DNA of 64,000 bases from Mactra quadrangularis (lineage: Eukaryota; Mollusca; Bivalvia; Venerida; Mactridae). Numbering within the stretch: position 1 is the first letter of the stretch; every line of letters starts with the position of its first letter. Positions 33,444-44,791 of this stretch are shown here, in pieces. The notes below the pieces were generated by a model that was given only the letters and a program-made list of their open reading frames with translations, had not been told where the DNA came from and did not search any database. A program made the position numbers and the translations under genes. The stretch lies in NCBI GenBank assembly GCA_025267735.1, contig CM046307.1:53997395-54061394 (forward strand). Direction: 5' to 3'.

Positions 33444-35917
33444 CAACTATATTTGCTCCAATGTACAATCTGGATCTTCATATTCAGAAAATGCTTTCTA
33501 TAGCCATTCTCACTTACACCGCTGTAACATGTAGAATTAACCATCTGCAAAGGTATGCGCTATATTAATGAAGGTGAAAACTTAGTTATCGAGATGTAGC
33601 CTCTCAAAAGACAAGACAATGGACGACTGACTTACCGCCGTTATACAATAACATATATGTACGAATATTTGTCGAAGAATGGTGAAAGACGCATTGATAC
33701 AGAACCAAATCAATTAAAACTATAAGTATACACACCTCTAATGAAGAACCCATGCCAAATATTTCTAGAACTTACGATATTTGACAACAATTAATCTACC
33801 ACATATAAACACAGTTGGAAGGCAAATATTATCAAGGATATTAAGTACAAAGATATGAAATACAGAAGCTTGTTCCAAGTCTTACAACGTAACAGTGCCA
33901 TTTCTAGACACTCGATATCTGCAAAATATGTTTTTATTCTTTAACCCCTACCAAGCCTACACGGGATTATTTAGTAACAATGAAAGCTTAAATGAAATAA
34001 CAATGGTCGAAATATACTCGTAATACAGTAACTTGACTAGTGTTAAAAAATCTATGTTGGTTTACCGCACGTTAGAAACCAATACACGAACTTTCATGGA
34101 TGTTGTCAGGTCATGTATACCAATCCCTTCAACCAGTGGCGTAGCTTCTATTAGGCCCTGTAGGCCCGGGCCTTCAAGTTAATAAAAAAGACATATGTAA
34201 AATTCCCCAAAATACAATAAAAACAGTAGGTACATGTATGTGGTGGAAACGGATTTAAGATGTATGGTCGAATCGAATGTTTTATTTGCCTCTTAGGGAA
34301 CATGATAAATTTTTTTCGCTGATGCAAATGTAGAGCTATTATCCATTCTCTGTGTTGCACCCATGACTTACACTCGGTTTACCGTGCTCAATATATAAAG
34401 TTTGCATCGAATAGTTTAGGATAATTTGTTTGATAATTGTCCTCGAAAATAGATCTACTTTGGAACGTACATTGTCCTCTTGTTAATCTTCAATTGTTTC
34501 TTGATTCGGGGGAGTACGTTGCCTAACCCCTAACCCTAACCAAGAGGCAATCACCCTTTAAAACCCCTTTCATGGGCCTACAAACTGAAAAAAGCTGACA
34601 ACGTCCCTGTCAAATCCCGCTTGATCCGTTCATATACAGAATGCATCGTTCTATGGTGCTACTGATGTAACCAAACGTAAGAGAAAATACTGTTCATTAC
34701 AAACTTTATTGATGTAAGGTTTCCATAGTTTCTGACTGTTTCTGGTCGTAAACAATATTCAGCATTGTTCACTTACGTGTATTTCTTTTATGCCTACTTT
34801 AAACGACCACAGAGGTGTGAAAACACTTGAATAAAACATAAATCACGAGTCAGTTTTTTGTTGGCTTTACCTAGAATTATTCTTCAGTCTTTTATGTTTG
34901 TCCTACTTTCATTATACTCACGTGGTATGTAGTATTCTAGCTGTTTTTTCTCGAAGCTAGTTTTATCAAGAAATACAATGAAAAATGGAATCACTTGGAA
35001 AATCGACGTAAAATGTGCAATGATTATGTTGTCTTATATTGTTGTACTGAATCTGCAATACTAAACGTGTAAGTCCAAACTTAATCCGTGCAGTCTTACC
35101 TTTTGTTTCTACAGTGAGGACTGCAACGCGAAAAAATATGACGAAGTATTTTTTCTTGTTGAATAAGTTTATGTGCTGAGCATTACTATGAAAATATTAG
35201 CAATAATGTTTTCCTGGCAAACCACTTAAACTCCAAGACAGTCGTCAAAAATGACATGGAAAATATAAGTTTGGTCCCTTTTACTGGAAGGTCATTTGAT
35301 CAAAACAGAGCGAATTAAGAAAAGTAAAGTATGGCTTTTGAACCCCATTTATCATTAAATAAGACTAAAAAGTGAACGGTTGTGAAATGTTCGACGACTG
35401 TGCATGTAAGTAGATATAACAGTTTTAAAAGCTTATTACACATTTGATAGCACCAAAACCATACAAGGAAACTTTGAGTCGCTATGAGACCAAACGCAAG
35501 ACAAAATGATGTTTACTTCTGCTTTGAAGTTGTTTTCGATTGTATAAATACAAACATGCAAAATGTCGACAATTTTACGTAATATTTCACACATTCATTT
35601 GATGTTTATTTTGTCTTTTTATACTCGTGTTTTTAAAAAAGTATTCGACTAGCCTAAGGTCAGCCATGTGCTCTTTGAAGATGAAAGCTAAATGTTAAAT
35701 ATTGCATACACTTACATTATCCCGACGGTTAAATTGCACTCTTGAAGTGTACACATCATTAACCTAAATTTTATACTAAAAGACAATGTATATTAATGGC
35801 ATATTTTTGCAATTGTGATTGATAAGTTAACGCCCTTAGCGACGCTTGCTTTTATACGCATTGAAAGCTATAAAGCTTCTGTTGTCAACTTAGCCCAATA
35901 TGATTATGTCCAAACTG
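33444..35917. other. AT-rich DNA, no gene seen
   Basis: At 34134 the sequence CAGTGGCGTAGC resembles one terminus of a DNA transposon, but no matching right end was found. A short (CCCTAA)3-like stretch lies at 34522-34541. Nothing else was recognised. Confidence 0.35.
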
Positions 35918-36094
35918 AAAGAAGTTCTTACGATTTAGAACTATCAGTCTCAACCCGCTCCCTGGTCCACCAGGACAAAGAATATAATATTGATTTTCTT
36001 GCGTCAAGAAATTGTCAGGTTGGTTTGAGATGTGATTAGAACCTACACGTATGTAACCAGACTGAAGTCCTAACCTCTAAGCCACACCCTCTTT
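35918..36094 (-). repeat. tRNA-derived SINE, family B, near full length, minus strand
   Basis: On the minus strand the head GTGGCTTAGAGGTTAGGACT and B-box-like GGTTCTAATCAC precede the family body GACCAGGGAGCGGGTTGAGA, CTGATAGTTCTAAATCGTAA and GAACTT. This parallels the copy at 296-520 (AGGAAGCGGACTCGAAAGTG, ATTAATCTAAATTGTAAGAA). The plus-strand open frame crossing it is accidental. Confidence 0.7.
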
Positions 36095-37209
36095 ATTTCA
36101 TTGCTTCAGACTAAATGTGTGCCATAGCTGATTCATGACATAAAACTAAGTTATAGAGAGCATTTTCAAAAGATTTGTCATCTATTAAAGCATTTCTGAT
36201 TATTGTAATTGATTTCTGCATTTCTTCGGTTTAGGTCCTTAAGGTTTTTAAAGTTTCCGTTTCTCCTCTTCCACTCATCACCTTCGGGCTAAGATTATTT
36301 TCTGGGTTAAACTAAGAAAATATGTACACATATACTAAACTTTGGGCTATATTGTTCAAGACAGCCGTGCTTGCAATAGTCTCTTGAAAATAACTTAAAA
36401 TTCCTACAGCCAGTGTGAGAACATACTGAAAACAAAATTCTAACAGACGATCATTATATTCTCAAACTTTCAGTCTGGTTACGCCTTTAATATATGTTAA
36501 TTGGAGGCAGACGACAGTTCTGACTTCTGCCTTGCAAATTCTAAACGCCCATGCATTGTATTGTAGATACCCTAACCATAAGTCATGGTAAAGGATACAT
36601 GATACAGAATAAATTATCATTTTAAAGACATTAGTTCCATCGGCAACTGTTTTCTCAAGACTTGTGTGTTACTATCATTCTTGAAACACTAATTTCACCG
36701 GCAACTTTTTCTCAAGACGTTGGTGTTACCGTAGGGCATTGCAAACTTGACTTTATAGCAGTACTTAAGGAATTGCGTGAAAACGTGTTTTGAAGTGTTA
36801 ATACCATTAACAGAAGTTAAATTTAGAGCATATTCTAGGGTAATAGTGAATGATTTATGTATAAAAGTTAAACACCCGCAGTGGTCCCATGTGTTTTTCT
36901 TTTTAGTAGTAAAGCCTATAGCTGCACTTCCTCGGGAGTTGTTCTAGAATGTGAGCCTCTGATCAAAGTCAGATGATCAAAGTCTACAATGTTATTTTGT
37001 GTCTCTTGATGATGTTTTAAGCTGTTTTAGATTCACTTATTGTTGGTTGACGGCCCGTCTTGTGAATCTCTTTGTAAATATGGTACAAAGGTTCTAAGGT
37101 ATGTATGAAAGGGTATTCTCTCCATGAACCCAGGGTTAGCCATAAATTACATTTACTATCATGAAAGTGTTTTACCAACTTTTACACTAGTAGTTAAAGT
37201 TTTTAAGCC
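36095..37209. other. AT-rich DNA, no gene seen
   Basis: No feature recognised. Confidence 0.35.
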
Positions 37210-37212
37210 TTA

Positions 37213-37439
37213 GGCCACAACAAGTTGATCATAATTATGTTCTACGGATTTTTCTGGAAAAGAATGGGGCGAGCGAGCGAAGAAAAAAAATATAAAAAAG
37301 TCTTTATTCAGTTGCTTTATATAGCGGTTTGACCAAATTTTTATGAGCGAGCGAGGAGATAAAAATATTTTTTTTGTAAAAAACGTCAAAATTAAGGTGC
37401 GAGCGAATCCATAGAACATATAATCAATTTGTTGTGGCC
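37213..37439 (+). mobile_element. Harbinger-like MITE, copy 2
   Basis: The same family and length as 24571-24796. It starts GGCCACAACAAGTTGATCAT and ends ATAATCAATTTGTTGTGGCC. The 3-bp duplication TTA lies at 37210-37212 and 37440-37442. The two copies share GCGAGCGAGCGAAG, AAAAAAGTCTTTATTCA and GGTGCGAGCGAATCCATAGA. Confidence 0.87.
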
Positions 37440-37442
37440 TTA

Positions 37443-37843
37443 CCATTCTATTGTTTTAATTTCCCATAAATAAAGTATATGTAGTAAGCATTTGTTTAAA
37501 GTTGTACATTTTGGGTGTTACTGCACAACTCAACAAATATGTTATATCGTACCAAAACGTAAGCGAAAATTACTATTAAAGAAAAACATAAAAAATGTCC
37601 TAGCATGTGATGACTGCCCTGTTTTAAGGAGTACTATCACGTAATTTGCATACTTTAAATCAATAAGCGGTAGATATTTATCAATGCGTTTAATGTAGTA
37701 CTCTGTCTCAGTTCAATTTTGACAAACTTTACAATTACAATGTACTAATACTAAAGAAACATGCAGTTTAGAGGTTAATTGAAGATCTATACTTAAAACG
37801 CAGTCACTGCTCTTTAGAATTTACCAAGTACCAATAAAATGCA
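37443..37843. other. AT-rich DNA, no gene seen
   Basis: No feature recognised. Confidence 0.35.
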
Positions 37844-37851
37844 CTACTTAT

Positions 37852-38339
37852 TAGGGGTGTAACAATACGGTAAAACCCGTATTGCAGTATATTGCAATAT
37901 ACAAACCCCATATCGCAATATATTGCAATCCGTATCGGTTTTTTTTTTCGTAGAAAATTTAGCAGAAATTAAAACACATTTTATGTATGTCCTCATTAGA
38001 TCAGCATCACATGTATGTGCAATTTAAATGCTCTCTTATCAAACGTTTGAATGAGTTGTATACAATGGATTATATGTAAGAAATTGCATAGCTTTAAACA
38101 GGATTTCGTAGAGAATTACTCTTATTAAAAAATGTGTAACCTAGAAAGCATAATAAGATACTTTCACGTTTTCAACACATTTATTTGTTCAAACCTTTAA
38201 ATTTCAGAGTCTGATAAAAACAACCAGCATGGCAAATAACTGCATACAAAATCCGGTTCATGTAAAATCGGACCGGTTAAAAACCGTCAGAATTTGTATT
38301 GCAATATTAACCGATATATCGGTTAACCGTTACATCCTA
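37852..38339. mobile_element. hAT-like MITE, TAGGGGTGTAAC ends
   Basis: It starts TAGGGGTGTAACAATACGG and ends GGTTAACCGTTACATCCTA, with an imperfect inverted repeat. The 8-bp duplication CTACTTAT lies at 37844-37851 and 38340-38347. Subterminal GCAATATA and CGATATATCGG motifs resemble those in the element at 32497-32916, so the two may use related transposases. It is non-coding. Confidence 0.9.
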
Positions 38340-38724
38340 CTACTTATTAACTTACTATATTTCTTGAGGAGTTGATAATTTCTGAACACTGACAGGTCAT
38401 CATACTGATAGATGTTTCAGAAAAGTTTGTCGTATATGTAATACATTATTTAACACCAACGATGGAATATTGTTAGCTTGTTGTCTAGGTTGTCCATCTA
38501 GTGACATCTAGGTATTACAGAACTATAAATTACACATCAATCGTAGATATATCAGACATCTAACTATTAATACCTCATGAATACCAAATCATCTTGGACT
38601 TTGTTGGATATGTGGAAGAAACAAAAATAGGATATTATTTCACAACTTATAGAACCATTCTGCAATTATTATGTATCTCATATTAGGTATACGTATTTGG
38701 CTTGGTCACTGTTAGCGAATTAAA

Positions 38725-38940
38725 ATGGACATTAGTCCAGTGGTAGGACGCGCGCTTAGGGATCGAGGGGACTCGGGTTCAAACTCTACCCAGGTGTAAG
38801 TGGGTATCTGCAAGGGTGGTATGACTCCGTTGTGCCAATTTGTAGGCTGCACTTAGTGGAGTAAAATAGTCCTCGTGGAGATTATTATTCGGTGGAAGTT
38901 CGATGTTTGAGTCACGTTGTGAATCACAGTGATGCATCGT
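38725..38940 (+). repeat. tRNA-derived SINE, family D
   Basis: The head has A box TAGTCCAGTGGTAGGACGCG and B box GGGTTCAAACTC. The body begins ACCCAGGTGTAAGTGGGTAT. The same body motif, ACCCAGGAGTAAATGGGTAT, occurs in the minus-strand copy at 39840-39996. The 3' end is approximate. Confidence 0.75.
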
Positions 38941-39839
38941 GCAATTATTGGATATACCAAACTACCGGTGGCTGGCACAATTTCGACCCACCAAATACAC
39001 TGTGTATACATGTACATACATGTACATTCTATACACTATAAAGTGGGATTTGCTTGATCAGAACGTGACAACCACCGCGCGTTGTTTTACCGGAATGCAA
39101 TCTGAAATAATTTTAATTATTTGATGTTGTTACTAAGTATGCTAAACGTAGAAAAGACCAACATCTAGCAAAAATATACATTTGCAACTGTACATTGTAC
39201 TACGAAGTCATAAAAAAACTTGCGACGATTTTTATTGGAGTTTCTTCTGTAATATTGAAAACCGTTGTCCTAAACCAAAACAATCAAACTAATATTTGAA
39301 TTACTTAGCGCAATGTCAAACAAGTACACACATCTCAATATCGACCGTTGTATGAAGTAGCCCTCTGCCAAACTAGGACAAAAAAACTCTATAACTGTCA
39401 TTGTGTCAGGTAAGCATTTCCATGTTATCATACCTACAGATCACTCACTCAATGTCAGTGTTTTTTCTGTTTACATGCTATCCATGTTTTAATTAATTAT
39501 TAATACACATCTGAAATTATATCCCGTATGTAACAAATACCTTAAGGCAGATATATTCCACGTATATGGTGATATGGAATAGCCACTGCAAATATGTATG
39601 ATTTCCCATTTCCGTTAAGTACAAGCACATCTGTTTTTTTGGTGAGTTCTGCCATAACCTTATCACCTCGACCATTTACTATGCACTTTGTAATAGACAC
39701 ATCTTCTAACACATTACGAGTAAGTATCAATGCCAATGCTTTAAGTAAAAAAGTTATACTGCAGTTTGCATCCATATACATGTGCAGCCGACTTAACAAT
39801 TTTGTTCTATAACACCTTATCATTGAAATCAATTTCCGG
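38941..39839. other. AT-rich DNA, no gene supported
   Basis: Open frames at 39542-39856 (minus) and 39594-39812 (plus) overlap one another; the former runs into the SINE tail. Neither has a motif I know. Confidence 0.35.
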
Positions 39840-39996
39840 CAGGTGATCTCTAGCAATACCCATTTACTCCTGGGTTGAGTGGAACAACTGTAGATTCATG
39901 ATTTGCTCAAGGTAATTAGCAGTGCTATTACTGTAGATCGAACCCGGGACATTTTGATCCCAAAGCGCACGTCTTACCACTAGACCAGTGCCCCTA
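39840..39996 (-). repeat. tRNA-derived SINE, family D, minus strand
   Basis: On the minus strand, GGGGCACTGGTCTAGTGGTA and B box GGGTTCGATCTAC form the tRNA-like head. The body then carries CCACTCAACCCAGGAGTAAA and TGGGTATTGCTAGAG. It shares head and body motifs with 38725-38940. Confidence 0.78.
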
Positions 39997-41600
39997 TTCT
40001 ATGGTACAATAAGTGTTCATATGACCATGATCATCATATAAATACATTTGTATGTTTGTTGTCACATAACGATAATTTACAGACCAATACTAGTGTACAA
40101 TGAGCGTCCAGACGACCCCGATCATCATCATTATATGATTGTTGTCATAAAACGATATTTTTCCAATATTGATCTATACCTAATAACAGGAAATGACACA
40201 GTGAGTCAATCTATTTCTAATTACATAATTACCAATAAATTAACAGAAATGATTTTCTATCTGTTAATGTAATGAAACACTTTATTTTTTTGCAATGAAT
40301 AACACTGATAATAAAACACGAACGGTGAATTATTCTTTGATCCTTTATAATGACTTCAATTTAAAGAACGTACATGTTTCGTTTATGAAAACCTAAAAAA
40401 AATCATATCTAAATCCTCCGCGCAAAATCTTTGTTGAGTGATAAGTTAAGTATTCGGAAATAATATTTTGTGCAGAGGGTTCAGATTAAAAATACAATTT
40501 TATAGGCTTTCATTTGGCTGTTCTGCGAATAAAGAAAAAATACAGTTATTTTATGCGCTTATTGATTCTTTTCTTTGTTTTCGCTAGTACAAGTAATCGA
40601 CGACAACCAAGCACTCGTTTACCTTATTAAACCACGTGACGATTTATCCTGTATATGAAATTTACTTTCAGAAAATATTGTCCCACATACGTACACCACA
40701 CAAGTCTATAGACGTAATTTCTTCCTGAAAATGTAGCCTGGTTTCGTCGTTGTTATTTGAGTCGCCTGTTATTTCAATACAACTTGCCAGAAATGTGTCA
40801 CAGACATATTTACTATTATGTCTGGAATTTGGTTTCCTTGCCGTATAACGATTTTTAAATCTCCACGTAGATCAGCCGTTCTGACGTCGATAATAGATCT
40901 TACGACACCCTAGTAACTTACGACACAATCGTAGGTAATAACTTCTTGATTCTAAGACATTTTTGCTAGATTTTCGTTAAAGAAATCAAGATTTTTATCC
41001 AAAATTTTAGAAGAGCTTGCCTACAGCTATCTAAATATGTATGTATGATCGCCAAATACTCATTAAGTTTGTTGACTTCGTGCTCTACGTGGTATACTGT
41101 GTCACATGCTATGTTTCTCAAGATCTTGCTGTCAACATTTTGACTAATTTGGCGAAATAATTGTGTTTTCTTGCCAATTTACACGACGATGGTTTCTACT
41201 AATTTACATACGTATTGATCCAGAAACTCAACTTGTTTTTTCTGTAATGGCCTCTCTTCACTATGTTACTGTTAAATTAACACCGGTGTTAAATTGTATG
41301 TCCTTGACTTGTAAACGAGTATTTTTTTGTCCTGTAAATTAAAAAAAAAACACTTTTTATGCTAAGAGTTAAATTTGGGGAAAAAATCGAACAAGTTTGA
41401 TGTTATTACATGTAACTGCTTTATTGTGCTGTTGGTAACATTTCTTATCGTGTATATTCTGAACGCATCGACAAAATACTATATTGGTTTAGCGTCGCTT
41501 AAATCCGGTCCTGAGCATTAATAAAATTAGTATAATAGGTTAAAGCTTGTTCATAATGCTGAACATTATAGTAAAATATCAATATACTACGATCATTTTG
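39997..41600. other. AT-rich DNA, no gene seen
   Basis: No feature recognised beyond short motif-free frames. Confidence 0.35.
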
Positions 41601-41607
41601 AACAGAA

Positions 41608-41982
41608 GCGGCCGGCACGGTCCCAAATCAAAATACTATAAGCAGGGACGGATTCAGGATTTTTTCTAGGGGGGGGGGGCGGGGTTCCGAACTTTTCTAG
41701 GGGGTCCGAATTTTCTAGGGGGATCCGAACCTCGAACCACAACCACATTATACACATTTTGCAGAAAACATGCAACATATTGATAATTAAATCTACATAA
41801 CCATTAAATCTATGTTAAGCACCGAAAAAAAAATGCTTCATGCTACTTAAAAATGACTTACAGGCAAGAAATACACTAATGGACAGGTACATTTTCCAAA
41901 TTCTAAGGGGGGGCGGACCTCCCTGACCCCCCGCTGGATCCGCCGATGATAAGTGTTTTTAAATCGGGACCGTGACGGCCGC
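41608..41982. mobile_element. palindromic element split by a nested transposon
   Basis: GCGGCCGGCACGGTCCC at 41608-41624 and following bases pair with GGGACCGTGACGGCCGC near 41966-41982, giving imperfect 30-base arms. Without the CAGGGGCGGATCC-family insert (41643-41948) and one duplication copy, the two arms would be almost adjacent, forming one compact hairpin. The outer element's ends and duplication were not resolved. Confidence 0.65.
41643..41948 (+). mobile_element. non-autonomous DNA transposon, CAGGGGCGGATCC family, copy 3 (nested)
   Basis: It starts CAGGGACGGATTCAGG and ends GGATCCGCCGATG. The 5-bp duplication ATAAG lies at 41638-41642 and 41949-41953. The core matches copy 1 closely over AACCACATTATACACATTTT, ACCATTAAATCTATGTTAAG and GCTTCATGCTACTTAAAAAT. 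It sits between the arms of a palindromic element. Confidence 0.9.
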
Positions 41983-43606
41983 CAGTGATTTAGAATACAA
42001 CTTTATGACAATGTAGAAAATTCTGGATTACCTGTCTTATTTTATTGGGTCAGGCAAAGCATAATAAAGGCGGCTCCCTCCAGAGCATCTTCAGGTTACA
42101 AAATCTTCCTTTATTTTCTCTTGATTTTACATGAACATTTTCTGATTTGGTATGAGTTCGTTTCTATATAGGTCATTCGAAGTCGAAATTTCTATGCACA
42201 CTTAAATTTAACGAGCGATTAACAAAAAAACTATGTTTGCAAAGTAGACACGGTTCGGACCTTGACTTTTCCTCGTTAAAATTTCGGATACGTGATTAAG
42301 CATAAATGTAACCGAACGACTAAAAATAAGGCATCCACTGTAATGTTTGTACTAAGTTCCTTTTATTCAAGCTTGTAGTAAGACATGCTTATTTGTAAGC
42401 AGAATTACCTTGTACATGTGTACAATACATCGGGCGCCGCCATAATTTTGTTTTGTCTGACGTGCTTTTACTCGTCAAAGTACGACTGGGAACCAGACAA
42501 AATGTAGAAGAGTTTCGGAAGACAGTCAGTGATGTCAATCGCTCAAGCATCATCGGTGTAACTCGGATGTCTCTGTAAAATAACTAGCAAAAATAAACCA
42601 CTCAGAAAAATCTCAAATTATAGAAAATGTGATGTTTTTTTGTAATGAGATTCTTCGAAAGATGTTCTTTTTTGGCAATGGAAGTGTTGCTATGTTGCAT
42701 TAAGATTACTCGATTTGAAGTACGTTTTCCCCATTTTTACAATCTTAGACGAGGAAATGATTTTTCCATAAAATTCGATTAGTTCCAATCATAACCGTAG
42801 CCTTATTTGATTAAAGGAATATTAGGGTTCCATTTACCATGTAAATTATAGTGTTGTTAACGCCGTTTTATTGCATACATGAATTATCTAAGGGTTTTAG
42901 TGTATATTATTATCTTAAGGTTTTAGTGTATATTTTATTCAGCTATCGATCTCTTAAATTACATGCTCTAGTATTCTTATTCATTTTCTTACAAGTTTTT
43001 TTGCCATGTAGCTGACAGCTATTTCTGCTATTGAGAAACAAGAAACGTGTTATTATTTTAGATTGAATATCATTATAAGGGAAAATTAGAGATATTTTCA
43101 TGCATGTTCCTTAAAACTATTGTTAGTGGTAATCTAAATATTTGAAATTGAATTCAGCCGCTGGTTAGATGTTTTAAATTGCGTGTTTAGAATAACTATA
43201 GCTATTTTAATGGAATTGAATGTGTTTCTTACTACTGAAATGCCCGGCTAACCGATATACTATCATAAAAAGACTCTAAATTCTAGTTGTTGGAGCCGTT
43301 GATTCAGTCTTTGAATGTTGAGCTAGAGTTGTTCTGCAAAAACGTTTCGGTGTTTTATGCAATTTATATTCAGTTCACGACACACATCTGTCAGTGCGAC
43401 AGTATTGTGATTGATAGTGGGTATTTACTGCATATATAGCTTGTTAAAATTTACCTGAGACAATTTGGAATCAATTTAAATATTATCTACAAGCATTAAA
43501 TCAATTGACTATATCAAATACAATGCAGTTACATAAACATGTTAGGTATTTATTTGTCTCAGGCCAATTGGCACCAACTATTTATGTACGGGAGATATTG
43601 GGCCTG
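41983..43606. other. AT-rich DNA, no gene seen
   Basis: No feature recognised. Confidence 0.35.
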
Positions 43607-43736
43607 TTGCCTAAGCATATTGCTACGTAGCGCTTTTTGCCATGGCATCCTTTCCTACACCAAGAGGAATAAGTATGATTTATTAAAATCGAGGGTACCA
43701 TGGAGCGAAGCGATACGTAGCGTAAGGCTTAGGCAA
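43607..43736. mobile_element. short palindromic MITE candidate
   Basis: TTGCCTAAGCATATTGCTAC plus GTAGCGCTTT at the left is inverted at the right (revcomp TTGCCTAAGCCTTACGCTAC, GTATCGCTT). CCATGG follows in both arms. Arms are about 40 bases with several mismatches. No target duplication was seen. The 91-codon frame across it is a shadow. Confidence 0.6.
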
Positions 43737-44769
43737 AAGTGTCCATGTTATATTGAAAATTCAACATTTGTTGCTTTGTGTTGGTTTCGATATATATTTT
43801 CTCATCTTAATTAATTAAAGATGACATTTTACCTTTCCTGCAAGAATTTCTGATCTTTCTTGAACAAAGTCATACATCTAGATCTATGAATGCTATTTAA
43901 TCATTTAACGTCAGTTAGGAACACAGCAAGGTATCAGAAAATCATGGAGAATAAATACGTGGAAAATTGTTCATTACATCATAAATTCTTGCACTGTGTC
44001 ATAATGATTCACTAGCCCCATATGGTTATGTGACCCCAGACAATCAAGTTTATGATACAGTCGGTATGATTCATACTTCCGGTTTCATTAAATTACCTTT
44101 TTATCAGGGTAATCTATGAGAGTCGCTTTACAACTTTCAAGGACCTGTCTGATGGGCTCAGTATTGCATTGCATGAAAATCAATTTTAGGTGATTACTGA
44201 ATACCCGGCTTTTCACATCATTGAACGCGTGGTATCATTTTTAACTGAAATATTAATTTTTAACAATGAATATTTGATCAGGGATCGGAAATACGATATG
44301 ATAATGATTTGATTTGTTTGTTAGTGGAACTTTTGAAGTGGAATGAATCGTTCCAGACCCCTAATGTAAGACCGATATTGGATATATTAAGGCATTGATG
44401 TATGACTGTTCGACACAATGCGGGCTGAATTATATGTTGTGATTGTCTAGGGACTTATAAAGGGGCGGGTTGATAATAAACTGCCTGTTGTCATGGAATT
44501 GGAAAATGTTGATATTCTGTAAAAGTATTTTGACGTGTTGGCATTTTAATTATAGAAATTTCCTAATTTGGTGTAAATTGTTTGATAGAGAGTGACCAAT
44601 ACTGAGAAGAAAACTTTCAATATTCGTATACATGTATCAAGACAAATGTTGGGTTCTTTAATTACTGTATCCATTGTTTTTGTCATTACTCCTCACAATC
44701 TGATTAAACCCCGATCTAAAATTTTACCGCTCGCATACTCGCTATTTTAGATCTGGCCTTTTCCAAACG
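43737..44769. other. AT-rich DNA with a small hairpin, no gene seen
   Basis: GATCTAAAA at 44713 and its inverse TTTTAGATC near 44744-44752 enclose a short loop. Nothing else was recognised. Confidence 0.35.
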
Positions 44770-44791
44770 AAGGTCACGTTCAGGTGACCTT
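44770..44791. promoter_or_regulatory. inverted AGGTCA half-sites (nuclear-receptor-like)
   Basis: AAGGTCAC and GTGACCTT form a perfect inverted repeat with a 6-base loop, two AGGTCA half-sites facing each other with 8 bases between. A CRE-like TACGTCAC occurs about 60 bases downstream. No gene is visible next to it, so binding is speculative. Confidence 0.25.

Noticed and set aside
33618..33645. Fragment of family C SINE (GACTTACCGCCGTTATA)
   Set aside because: The match to 12780-12800 is only about 20 bases, with no head or body, so it is not enough to call a copy.
34134..34400. DNA transposon starting CAGTGGCGTAGC
   Set aside because: Only one end is visible. No inverted partner or target duplication was found downstream, so bounds cannot be given.
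34522..34541. Interstitial telomere repeat (CCCTAA-like)
   Set aside because: Only about three imperfect units, too short to separate from chance.
39542..39856. 104-codon minus-strand frame as a gene
   Set aside because: It starts in the tail of a SINE, overlaps a frame on the other strand, and shows no motif.
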